From the NCBI GenBank assembly GCA_027943245.1, contig JANDJZ010000992.1:1-15634 (forward strand): DNA of 15,634 bases, written 5' to 3'. The notes beneath the pieces were generated by a model. That model was not told where the DNA came from, made no database searches, and was given only the letters and a program-made list of their open reading frames with translations. The DNA is from Acanthamoeba sp. SK_2022b. Lineage: Eukaryota; Discosea; Longamoebia; Acanthamoebidae. Numbering within the stretch: position 1 is the stretch's first letter; each line of letters opens with the position of its first letter. This document shows positions 8,090-15,634 of this stretch, in pieces. Position numbers and translations under genes: made by a program.

Positions 8090-8355
8090 CTACATCCCCA
8101 CAACATCCCCACAACACCACTTTGCCACAACACACCATCATCACCACACCATTACCACAACAGCACCACAACTGCACAACACCATCACCACAACACCACC
8201 ACAACCACACCACCACAACATCACCACCACAGCACCACAACACCACACCACAAAAACCACCACCACCATGACACTACAACACCAAAACAACACTGCAACA
8301 TCACTACTGCATCATTACCACAACACCACGATCACTACAACACTACATCAATATA
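8070..8355. repeat. A/C-rich satellite tract
   Basis: CATCACCACAACACC words on the plus strand for about 285 bp, ending at a C-to-G switch near 8350 where ACAACAC (8337-8343) faces GTGTTGT (8363-8369) over a 19-base AT-rich loop. A short G-rich piece (8356-8405) then leads to E2. No gene supported. Confidence 0.85.
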
Positions 8356-8400
8356 ATATATGGTGTTGTGGTGAGGTGGTGGTGAAATGATGTGACGGTG

Positions 8401-8405
8401 TTGGT
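8401..8405. repeat. Target site duplication of E2 (left copy)
   Basis: TTGGT directly before E2 repeats exactly after it at 12649-12653. Five bases is the usual length for copia elements. It shows that E2 is a direct integration into G-rich satellite. Confidence 0.85.
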
Positions 8406-8631
8406 TGTTGTGATGTACGCTGTGTGATGAAGAGTAAAGTGTGAAGTGAGAGAGAACAGGGGTTCTCTCTGGTTTTATTACTGCTGAATATATTGTTGTA
8501 GACAGTTGTACTACAACATAACTCCTAAACTTAAGGCATGCCTTAATGTGCCATGAGCTCATTAAGTCCTACCTCATCTGGTGTTCCAGAGTGACTGTTG
8601 ATTAGAGTACCTTATTAGGTAACTCACAACA
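8406..8631 (-). repeat. 3' LTR of E2
   Basis: 226 bp, reverse complement of the family LTR, identical by eye to 12423-12648. It retains the palindrome, TATA-like, AATAAA and stem-loop features described for E1. Confidence 0.95.
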
Positions 8632-8641
8632 CGCCCCTTAA
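8632..8641 (-). promoter_or_regulatory. Polypurine tract of E2
   Basis: Reads TTAAGGGGCG on the minus strand directly before the 3' LTR, identical to E1. Confidence 0.75.
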
Positions 8642-8646
8642 CAGTA

Positions 8647-10662
8647 TCAGGAACACCTTACAAGATTTAGCTCAACACACAAGTCATTCACGTGTCCTCT
8701 ACTGAGGGCCTTCGTGAGCATATCAGCCAGCATGATGGCCATGGGCATGTGATGAAGGCTAATTGTCTCGTTGGCTAGGTTCTCGCGTACCAGCGCCAAC
8801 TTGATGCCGTAGTGCTTCGATCGCTGGTGGTACTCGCCCGGTCGTGAGGTCGCAATTGTCAGCGCACTCTCGTTGTCACAGTAGATCGGCATTCGACTCG
8901 CTCAATCGAGTCCTAAGTCGTTGTAGAAGTGGCTGAGGAAGATCACATGCTTGATGGCTTCGGCCAGCGCGTTGAGTTCGGCCTTGGCGGTCAACGTAGC
9001 TATGCAGGATTGATTCTTTGCTCTCCAGTAGACCGGGCCACCTGCAATCGTGTAGAGTATACTGGACGTTGACTTGCGCATATTCTTGTCTCCGGCCCAG
9101 TCGGCATCTGAGAAGCCTCTAGTCGTGAGGCCACTCGCGTCTGGCGTGTATCGTATTGCCAGCTCTTGCGTGCCACACAAGTACCTAAATAAATGTTTCA
9201 CCGCGGCCCAGTGTTCCCCCCCATAGGCGTTCAGATGCCTACTGAGGACACATGTCGCGTACGCAATGTCTGGTCGTGAGGCCAGGGCAATGTAGTTGAG
9301 CCGCCCCATGGCCGATCGATACGGCATGTCGACAAACTCTGGCGGGGTCTTCTTGAGCGTAGGAAGCTGGAGACCAGGCTCCATGGGCGTGCCAATTGCC
9401 TTCAAGGTTGCAAATCCGAAGTCGTGTAGCAGCTCTTGTATCTTGCCTGCTTGACGTAGTAGTATCGACCCGTCTTCGTTGTCGCATATCACTTCAAGTG
9501 ACAGGATTGAAGTCGCAATGCCTAGGTTGATCATTTTGAACCTGTCGTGCAGTACCTTCTTGATACCTGGCACGAGTCGCTCTGGCGCGTAGATCATGCA
9601 GTCATCAACGTAGACCACTACGTAGACTGCGTGCTTGCCCTTGTACCTGATGTAGACGCACCGGTCAGCACGCGTCGGCATGAAACCTCTCATACGTAGG
9701 TGTGCATCGAGCGTCCGGTTCCACTCAAGGGGTGCTTGTTTGAGTCCATAAAGACTCTTACGTAGTAGGCATACGTAGTCTGGACGCCCCTTGTCCACAA
9801 AACCCTTGGGTTGCCGCACGTAGTTCTCCTCGGGAAGGGTAGCATTGAGGAATGCCATGGTCACGTCCATCTGATGGACTGCGTAGCTGACCTGTACGGC
9901 TATTGTGATGAGTACCCGTAGGTGTTTGAGGCGTACCACCGGTGCGAACGTCTCATTGAAGTCTACTCCGTAGACTTGAGTGAAGCCTCTCGCTATCCAA
10001 CGGGCCTTGAACCGGTCGATCGAGCCGTCCGCGTGACGCTTGATCTTGAATAGCCACTTGGTGTCAATGATCTTCCTCCTGGCGGGTGGGGGTACCAGTT
10101 CGAACATACCATTTGTCATTATCGCGTTGTACTCGTCGCACATGGCAGCTTTCCAGTCTTCGGCGTGCGACGAGTTGACGGCTTTGGCGTATGTTGTCGG
10201 GATCTTGACGCTATTCTCGTCCTGGTACGGCTTGTCCTCTCTTGCTACGCAGGCGTGGAACTCTTGAGAATAGAGTTTGGGTGCTATCCTCGTGCGTACC
10301 GGCGGTTTCTTGGGCGTAGGACGCATTCTGTCGCGCCACGGTATTGGCACGGGCTTCTTCTTGTTGGTCGTCTTGCGTCCTCCGTCATCCAGCTCTTCGT
10401 CTGGTGGGGTCGCATCCTCTGCGTGGTCGGGGTCACTGGTCTCTTCTACCTCGCTGGCTGGTTCGTTTTCCTGGTCGTTGGCTTCCACTTCGACGGGTCC
10501 TTGATGAAGAGTGACCGGTTTGGGTTCATTGCAGTGAGTTTCCACCCTGGTCGTGGGCGGCAACAGCGGCGGCACGGCGAGTGCTAGGTCCACGTCCAGG
10601 TCTTGTACGTTGATGGGCTCCTTGCTGGGGCCTTCTGGAACGTTAAATATCACGTCTCTCAT
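8647..10662 (-). pseudogene. E2 reverse transcriptase and RNase H, one internal stop
   Basis: A 586-residue open stretch (10662-8902) covers the linker, RT and most of RNase H; after TGA 8902-8904, where E1 has CGA, the last 81 residues continue in the same frame to the true stop at 8647. RT keeps QMDVTMAFL and YVDD, the common copia form, where E1 has YIDD. RNase H keeps SDADWAGD, YCDNES and ADMLTK, but the motif that is TAEAK in E1 reads TAKAE here: the codon at 8983-8985 is AAG where E1 has GAG. The likely catalytic Glu is therefore lost, so RNase H is probably dead both by this change and by the stop. The linker is intact and frame-consistent, which locates the E1 deletion near 2988. Confidence 0.92.
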
Positions 10663-11535
10663 CTCTAATACTTTATTTTCAATCAGGATCCAGTGATGCG
10701 AGGCGTCCGCTCATGCCGGACCGAGGTAGATTCCGAGGCGCGTTCGATCTGCCAGCTTGCTTCTCCCCACCGGATTGGTGAGTACTTTGACACGCTGACT
10801 GAACCTGTGTAGATGACCGATATCTACATGCGGTTCACTCTTGTTGGACCACCGGCTGAGTGGGGTGTCGAAGTCGTTGGCCGTCGCCAGTAGCCGGTTG
10901 TTTATCATGCAGGCCGTGAGTGCAGCTTCTCCCCAGTACTTTGGTGACATGTTCACGTCTCAAAGCATGCACCTGACCATCTCTAGTAGTGTGCGGTTGA
11001 AACGTTCTGCCACTCCATTGTGCTCGGGCGTGCGCGCTGGTGTCCTCTCGTGCACGATCCTTCTCTCGACTAGGTAGCGCTGGACAGCGGCGCTCGTGTA
11101 TTCACCGCCCTGGTCGCTCCACAGCACTCTGCATTGACGATCGATGCCTGCCGACTCAAGGAAGTGTCTGATCGTCTCGCTGACCTCACTCCTGTGTCTG
11201 ATGAGGTAGATTGTTGTGTACTGGCTGTAGTCGTCAATGAACGACATGTAGTACCGCTTTCCTGACGGTGTGTCCACTGGTAGCGGTCCGCACACGTCCA
11301 TGTGGACCCGCTTGAGGGGTCTGGTCGCTCTCAGGGCCGGTCCATCGTGGATGTCTGGCCACGTAGCTTTTGCTTGAATGCACACGTCACACGGTGACAG
11401 CGTGCCTCCAGCGTGCGCCAGTCCGAGAGACTTGATCAGGGCACGTAGTTGCGTCTCACCTACGTGTCCATAGTGGCGGTGGAGCTGGTCGAGCGAGTAG
11501 TTCTCTTGGGCGACGTTCACTTGGGGTTGTGTCGG
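10663..11535 (-). pseudogene. E2 integrase, two TGA interruptions
   Basis: The HHCC domain (LHRHYGH ... CDVC) is uninterrupted and has CAA where E1 has its TGA. The core keeps MDVCGPL, SDQGGEY and GVAERFNR with DD35E spacing. A TGA at 10960-10962 follows MVRCML, where E1 has CAA (2549-2551). A second TGA at 10711-10713 lies in the GPA-x-ADASHHW segment, again where E1 has CAA (2798-2800). The catalytic triad lies before the first stop, so only the C-terminal part is cut off. Confidence 0.9.
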
Positions 11536-11538
11536 TCG

Positions 11539-11934
11539 GATTGGCTTGATCGGTAGCGCCAGCATGCCTCCCCGCAGCGTTGCCTGTAGTACTTTTCTGC
11601 CCTCGCGATTGAACATGCTGCCTCCTGAGCGGTTTATCCGTACCTCGTTCCCTCTGGCCGTCACCATGGCTGTGGAGATGAGGTTCTTTGCGAGTCCTGG
11701 CGCGTACAATACTCTTGCAAATGTCACCGCCTCTTTGACTCCGTCGACCCGCACGTTCGCACGTACGACTCCGAGTCCTTCGATCTTGCACTTGAAGTTG
11801 TCGCCGAGCAGTAGGCTCTGCCCTTCAGCCTTGAGACTGACGTAGTCGTGTAGCCAGTCCTACCTGCACGTGACATGTGCAGTTGCTCCAGAGTCCAAAT
11901 ACCAGTGGTCTTTGGACTCCATAACAGCTAGTAA
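11539..11934 (-). pseudogene. E2 aspartic protease, intact DSG motif but a TAG stop
   Basis: Begins just after the 361-bp deletion. The motif WYLDSGATAHV is intact (Asp-Ser-Gly). A TAG at 11860-11862 stands where E1 has AAG, a transversion and so the only E2 pol stop that is not TGA. Downstream LLLGDNFKCKI and LYAPGLAKNLIS segments match E1. The lead-in is missing and the gag frame does not join to it, so no functional protease is expected. Confidence 0.87.
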
Positions 11935-12404
11935 TCGAGCATGATTGCGAGTGCCAGGTCCTTGTCGACCTTGTAGTCCTGTCCTGCCAGGTCCTTCGTG
12001 GCCTTGTCTAGCCGCCTGAAGTACATATCCAGGGTCTCTCTGGGCTCGTATCGCATCCTCAAGTAGCGCTTGAGGTAGAGCGTGCGGTACCCCGTAGTCT
12101 TCGGTGCTAGCTGCTTGTCGAGTGCCTTCAGCATCTCCCTCGGGTCCTTGAGGTGCGAGCAGATCGTCCTGAACTGTGTGTCCAGACACAGAATGATGAA
12201 GCCAGCCGCCTGCTGCATTCTCATTCGTCTGTTGTTGTCTCCATCGTTGGCCTTCTCCTTGCCTGCGCCTCTGGGCTGCTTGGCGAATGCAACGTCCCAC
12301 AGGTTCTGCAAGAGCAAGATGAACTCGAGCTCCTCGCGCCAGGTGCTGTACTCCGTAACCGATCGGAGTACGTATCGCTTGGTGACTTCGTAGTTACTCA
12401 TCAT
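11928..12404 (-). pseudogene. gag: E2 gag, N-terminal part only
   Basis: Open for 158 residues from MMSNYEVTKRYVL, with CGA where E1 has its first TGA, so it shows the undisturbed N-terminal Gag sequence. The UBN2-like segment (LDMYFRRLDKATKDL ... LAIMLD) is present. It then runs into the 361-bp deletion junction near 11937 and ends at TAG after LDY. The later part of the Gag domain and the CCHC zinc knuckle are absent, so any product would lack RNA binding through that finger. The E1 start equivalent is the second Met, at 12401. Confidence 0.88.
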
Positions 12405-12409
12405 GAGTG

Positions 12410-12422
12410 TGGGCCCATAACC
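12410..12422 (-). promoter_or_regulatory. Primer-binding site of E2 (tRNA-iMet anticodon arm)
   Basis: Reads GGTTATGGGCCCA on the minus strand, immediately inside the 5' LTR and identical to E1 729-741, supporting half-tRNA priming as a family property. Confidence 0.87.
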
Positions 12423-12648
12423 TGTTGTGATGTACGCTGTGTGATGAAGAGTAAAGTGTGAAGTGAGAGAGAACAGGGGTTCTCTCTGGTTTTATTACTG
12501 CTGAATATATTGTTGTAGACAGTTGTACTACAACATAACTCCTAAACTTAAGGCATGCCTTAATGTGCCATGAGCTCATTAAGTCCTACCTCATCTGGTG
12601 TTCCAGAGTGACTGTTGATTAGAGTACCTTATTAGGTAACTCACAACA
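12423..12648 (-). repeat. 5' LTR of E2
   Basis: 226 bp, identical by eye to 8406-8631. Ends TGTTGTGA/TCACAACA. Followed by the right target duplication TTGGT at 12649-12653. Confidence 0.95.
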
Positions 12649-12653
12649 TTGGT
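12649..12653. repeat. Target site duplication of E2 (right copy)
   Basis: TTGGT, identical to 8401-8405. Removing E2 and one copy restores a continuous G/T-rich satellite. Confidence 0.85.
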
Positions 12654-12729
12654 GATGTAGTTGTGACATTGTGGTGACATATGGTGGTGATTTAGTGATG
12701 AATGGTGATGAGGGGCAATGTTGTGGTGA
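12654..12729. repeat. G/T-rich satellite remnant
   Basis: Short G-rich tract continuing the pre-insertion satellite from 8356-8405. Ends at the palindrome centred between 12729 and 12730. Confidence 0.8.
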
Positions 12730-12740
12730 TCACCACAACA
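12719..12740. other. 22-bp perfect palindrome at G-to-C strand switch
   Basis: TGTTGTGGTGA (12719-12729) is followed at once by its exact reverse complement (12730-12740), with no loop. Satellite orientation flips precisely at the centre of symmetry. Confidence 0.9.
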
Positions 12741-13472
12741 CCACCACCACAACGTAACTACAACACCACAACTACACCACAACAACACCACCACAACACC
12801 ACAACACCAGAGCACCACCACTACACCACACCATCACCACAACACCACTACAACACCACCATAACATCACCACACCACCACAACACCACCACAACATCAC
12901 CACCACACCACCACCATCACCACCACACAGCCACATCACCACACAACATCACCACAACACCACCACAACACCACAACACCACCACAGCACCACAGCATCA
13001 CTACAGCACCACCACCACAACACTATATTGTGTACCACCACAACACTACAACACCACCACAACACCATCACCACAACACCACCACAACATGGTAGTACAA
13101 CACTATGGTGTTGTGGTTAACAACACCACCTATTCACCATATAACCAACCCCACAACAATATCACAGCATCCTAACAACATCATCCCCACATTACCACAC
13201 TACATCCTCATTACCACATCACTACAACATCACAACGCCATCATAGCAACACCACACCCCCATCACACCGCACCAGCACCACAACACCACAACACCACAA
13301 CACCACAACACACGCCAACTCCACTACAACACCACAACATAACCACACCACACCAACACCACACTACAATAGCACCACATCCCAATTACACAACAATAAC
13401 ACAGCAACACCACCACAACATCAAGATTACCACCACCATCACCACCACATCACCACAACACCACATCACCAC
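12730..13472. repeat. A/C-rich satellite tract with a mini-inversion
   Basis: About 740 bp of CAACACCACC-type words. Near 13100-13127 a short G/T-rich patch (GGTGTTGT 13107-13114) is flanked on both sides by ACAACAC-type complements and can pair either way. The part after about 13130 is less regular and more T-rich. No gene supported. Confidence 0.85.
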
Positions 13473-13596
13473 GTGTTGTGTTGTGGTGGTGATGTATTGT
13501 GATGTGGTGCTGTTACAGTATTGTGGTGTTGTGGTGGTAATGTTGTGGTGAGGTTGTGGTAATGTTGAGTATTGTGATGTTGTGGTGTTGTTTTGT
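13473..13596. repeat. G/T-rich satellite tract left of the TIR element
   Basis: Starts at a C-to-G switch where CACAACAC (13454-13461) faces GTGTTGTG (13473-13480). It runs in the same orientation as 15377-15634, so the two may be one tract split by the insertion between them. Confidence 0.8.
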
Positions 13597-13648
13597 AAAC
13601 TGAGTGGTTGGGAAAATGAGACACTGAACAGCACCTGTCGCAGAAGGT
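13597..13648 (+). repeat. Left terminal inverted repeat (two blocks)
   Basis: Begins AAACTGAGTGGTTGGGAAAA and runs to AGAAGGT at 13648, pairing with 15311-15376 as described for the element. Confidence 0.8.
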
Positions 13649-13916
13649 GTCCTAAATGTCTACAGCTGCATGACTGCTGATTTGACTGTTGAAAACTGTA
13701 TACATTTTGAGAACACTCAGTTACAACAACAACAACACCACAACAATTGTGAATTAACCAAAGCTTTAGACCAAGTAACAATTGTAATTTCAAGTTTACA
13801 ATATTTTAGGTAGGGTAATTGTTTGTTATGTGCAATAAAATGGATTTTAATGAGGTAAAATTTCTCATTTTATTGAAGTAAAAGTCAAAGGGGAGGAGTA
13901 AAAAATGGAGGGTCGT

Positions 13917-14096
13917 TATTTGTGTTGTGAAGTTAAATTTACAGATGGCCTTACACAACCAGCTGACCAGACAACGAATCAAACTCAACCCCAAGGCAAG
14001 TGCATATTTGTGTTGTGAAGTTAAATTTACAGATGGCCTTACACAACCAGCTGACCAGACAACGAATCAAACTCAACCCCAAGGCAAGTGCATATT
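13917..14096. repeat. 88-bp perfect tandem duplication
   Basis: Copy 1 at 13917-14004 and copy 2 at 14005-14092 are identical by eye, followed by the first four bases of a third unit. Eighty-eight is not a multiple of three, so the reading frame across it (13927-14244) translates the two copies differently. That argues against the region being coding. Confidence 0.95.
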
Positions 14097-14275
14097 ACCA
14101 TTAATATTCCTGTACAGTCCTGTCCAATTTTGGATGTACCAGCTACTACACCCATCAGCAATCATTGGCTTTGCATGGGCAAACACCAATACAAAGACAG
14201 AATTTTGCAGCCTGGATCTTCTTGGGTGCTTTGGCCAGTCATGACAGCAGCAATCAGCATTTAACCATCATTGAG

Positions 14276-14336
14276 GGTTATCAGATGCACCATGTCAAAT
14301 CATTCTGTATTATTTGACATGGTGCATCTGATAACC
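14276..14336. other. Perfect 25-bp stem hairpin with 11-nt loop
   Basis: The arm 14276-14300 (GGTTATCAGATGCACCATGT...) is the exact reverse complement of 14312-14336; the loop is 14301-14311. There are no mismatches in the stem. It lies in the candidate TIR element but not at its centre or ends. It could be a small-RNA precursor, a nested inverted-repeat insertion or a cruciform site. None of these can be chosen from sequence. Confidence 0.92.
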
Positions 14337-14548
14337 ACACCGTGGATGCTGCGTAAAGTCAACACATCCTTTGGCATGTATCATTGAACCATGCTGATGG
14401 TGTAGCTCCTGCACCTCAAGACTTAATGCTGCACTGTCATGCATGTGCAGGTGGTGTGTTTGCACCTGCCTGCATCCTTGCTGATGACATTGCACAGGTT
14501 TTGATTCAGCACACATGCTTGCTTGCCACCATTGTGCCACACATATAA

Positions 14549-14707
14549 CCTGCCATCAGGTCAATGTGTGTTAGCATGTGGTGCTGATGGCCTTCTTGGG
14601 TTTTATGCTTGCCATACCATTGCATCAATGCTCATGCACCTCTGTCACCACAAAAATGCCTGCCATCTGGTCAAGTGTGGGCATGTGATGTTGATGGTCT
14701 TCTTGCC
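14549..14707. repeat. Diverged direct repeat, about 110-bp spacing
   Basis: The block beginning CCTGCCATCAGGTCAA at 14549 recurs in diverged form as CCTGCCATCTGGTCAA at 14659. Both continue through a GCATGTG word and a CTGATGG or TTGATGG word to CTTCTTG. The copies have several substitutions and small gaps. This suggests an old tandem array or a decayed repetitive protein-coding segment. Confidence 0.65.
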
Positions 14708-15310
14708 ATCAAGAGGTGAAGGAGATGAAGAAGATGCAGAGCATTGTGTTCTGTGTGCAAGCAGCAGCAGCATATGAGTAGACAGCGGTCATGTTTCTTC
14801 AAGGTGCCATGGACAGTCAATGTTGTATGTTTGTGATTTGCTCCATTCACCAGTAACCAGCCACCATGGTGGAGCTGCTGCAGAATTCTTAATGCTCATC
14901 ACTGAGTAAGGGATGGGGGCTGGATGACTGACCTTGTTGACTGCTATATCTAACTACAACATCTTTTGGTCAACCACTTACTGCTGAAACCTACACATGT
15001 CTAAAAAACAGCTTGATGACATCATCTACTGCCAACTCAATGCCCTTGCAGTCCTAAGTGATAGTTACTGTTGGAGAAGTGGCCACAGTATGCATTGTAG
15101 TTATGCTGGATTGAAAAGTTGACATTTTGTGATATGCAATTATGATCACTTGTTATCATTGGATTTGCCCATGCCCAAAAAATGAGTTGGCATTTTTCAC
15201 CAAAAGTAATTTTATCTTTGCAAAATGGGAGATTTGGAGTTAAAACCTATTTTGAGGAGCTAAATCGTGAAATAAAAATCAATTTTAAAATGACTGGACC
15301 TCTCACGCTT

Positions 15311-15376
15311 ACCTTCTGCAACAGGTGCTGTCTATAGAAAATGAGTAAGTGTCTCATTTTCCCAAACACTCAGTTT
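15311..15376 (-). repeat. Right terminal inverted repeat (two blocks)
   Basis: Reverse complement of the left terminal repeat with two mismatches overall and 14 extra bases in the spacer between blocks. Confidence 0.8.
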
Positions 15377-15634
15377 TGTGGTGATGTTGTGGTGTTGTGG
15401 TGCTGTTGTAGTAGTGTTGTGGTGGTGTGATGATGGTGTGGGGATGGTGTGGAGTTGTAGTGTGGTGTTGTCATGATGGTGTGGAGGTGTGATGCTGTGT
15501 GGTGGTGTGGTGGTGTGGTTGTGGTGCAATGGTGGTGATGGTGTAGTGAAGGTGCAGTGCTGGTGTTAACGTTATGATGCTGAGGTTGTGGTGTTGGTGT
15601 GGTAGTGTGGTGGTGTGGTGGTAATGTTGTGGTG
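15377..15634. repeat. G/T-rich satellite tract at the right edge
   Basis: GTGGTGTGATGGTG words on the plus strand up to the end of the window. The orientation equals that of 13473-13596. No gene supported. Confidence 0.87.

Larger units (their letters stand above)
8406..12648 (-). mobile_element. Ty1/copia LTR retrotransposon, copy 2 (E2), defective
   Basis: A 4243-bp element of the same family as E1, in the opposite orientation. Its two 226-bp LTRs are identical by eye. It has the same primer site and purine tract and a perfect 5-bp target duplication. Relative to E1 it lacks 361 bp (E1 1217-1577), which removes the end of Gag, the zinc knuckle and the protease lead-in and shifts the frame. 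After the deletion the pol frame is constant, broken by TAG at 11860-11862 and TGA at 10960-10962, 10711-10713 and 8902-8904. No frameshift was found in pol. It is tail to tail with E1 across 3.3 kb. Confidence 0.96.
13597..15376. mobile_element. Candidate TIR element of unknown superfamily, about 1.78 kb
   Basis: The unique island is bounded by inverted repeats. 13597-13625 matches the reverse complement of 15348-15376 over 29 bp with one mismatch. A second block, 13628-13648, matches the reverse complement of 15311-15331 over 21 bp with one mismatch; the right arm has 14 more bases between blocks. TGT flanks both ends (13594-13596, 15377-15379) and could be a 3-bp target duplication, though the satellite is rich in TGT. 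The inside is CpG-poor (about nine CpG by eye) and has no frame resembling a transposase. It includes an 88-bp tandem duplication and a perfect hairpin. The best reading is a non-autonomous DNA transposon; host sequence caught between inverted repeats is the alternative. Confidence 0.65.

Noticed and set aside
7027..8133. A 368-residue minus-strand reading frame with Gln-Pro, His and Thr repeats, and similar frames at 204-533, 6193-6753, 7791-8390 and 12702-13551
   Set aside because: They follow the satellite repeat and appear on both strands at once. Their composition is set by the ACC and TTGTGG units. No domain or gene signal is present.
13927..14244. A 105-residue frame across the 88-bp duplication as a gene
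   Set aside because: The two identical DNA copies are read in different frames, and no domain or homologous pattern is seen.
14310..14777. Short frames on both strands within the TIR island as transposase fragments
   Set aside because: No catalytic motif or recognisable family, and the composition tracks the TG/CA-rich DNA.

Overview
This is a repeat-dominated stretch of a eukaryotic nuclear genome. It holds no intact host gene that I can recognise. It contains two near-full-length but defective Ty1/copia LTR retrotransposons, a truncated solo LTR of the same family, kilobases of very low-complexity (ACC/CAACACC)n-type satellite DNA, and two islands of unique, CpG-poor sequence. One island is bounded by inverted repeats and looks like an undescribed TIR element. 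The species cannot be named. The unique DNA has few CpG and many TG/CA, and the retroelement copies have decayed at CpG sites, so the host probably methylates CpG.

Layout. 1-97: 20-bp minisatellite. 110-216: truncated LTR, minus strand. 217-503: A/C-rich satellite. 504-5103: copia element 1 (E1, plus strand). 5104-5690: A/C-rich satellite. 5691-6120: AT-rich unique island. 6121-8405: satellite that changes strand asymmetry three times and includes a 7-mer and a 6-mer array. 8406-12648: copia element 2 (E2, minus strand) with a 5-bp target duplication TTGGT. 12654-13596: satellite with two further strand switches. 13597-15376: candidate TIR element (about 1.78 kb) carrying an 88-bp tandem duplication and a 25-bp perfect hairpin. 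15377-15634: G/T-rich satellite in the same orientation as the satellite left of the TIR element.

The copia family. Its LTRs are 225/226 bp with ends TGTTGTGA...TCACAACA. The primer-binding site abuts the 5' LTR and is complementary to the anticodon arm, not the 3' end, of initiator tRNA-Met, which is the half-tRNA priming mode known from Drosophila copia. Domain order is Gag (UBN2-like plus CCHC knuckle), aspartic protease, integrase (HHCC, DD35E), reverse transcriptase (Y-[IV]-D-D) and RNase H, apparently in one Gag-Pol frame. E1 is broken by four in-frame TGA codons and two 1-nt deletions. E2 is broken by a 361-bp deletion, three TGA and one TAG. Neither can encode a complete polyprotein. 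Much of the decay has a CpG signature: where one copy has TGA, the other usually has CGA or CAA.

The most interesting items are the TIR-bounded island with its long perfect hairpin, the association of satellite strand switches with short hairpins, the half-tRNA primer site, and the mirror-image CpG decay of the two copies.
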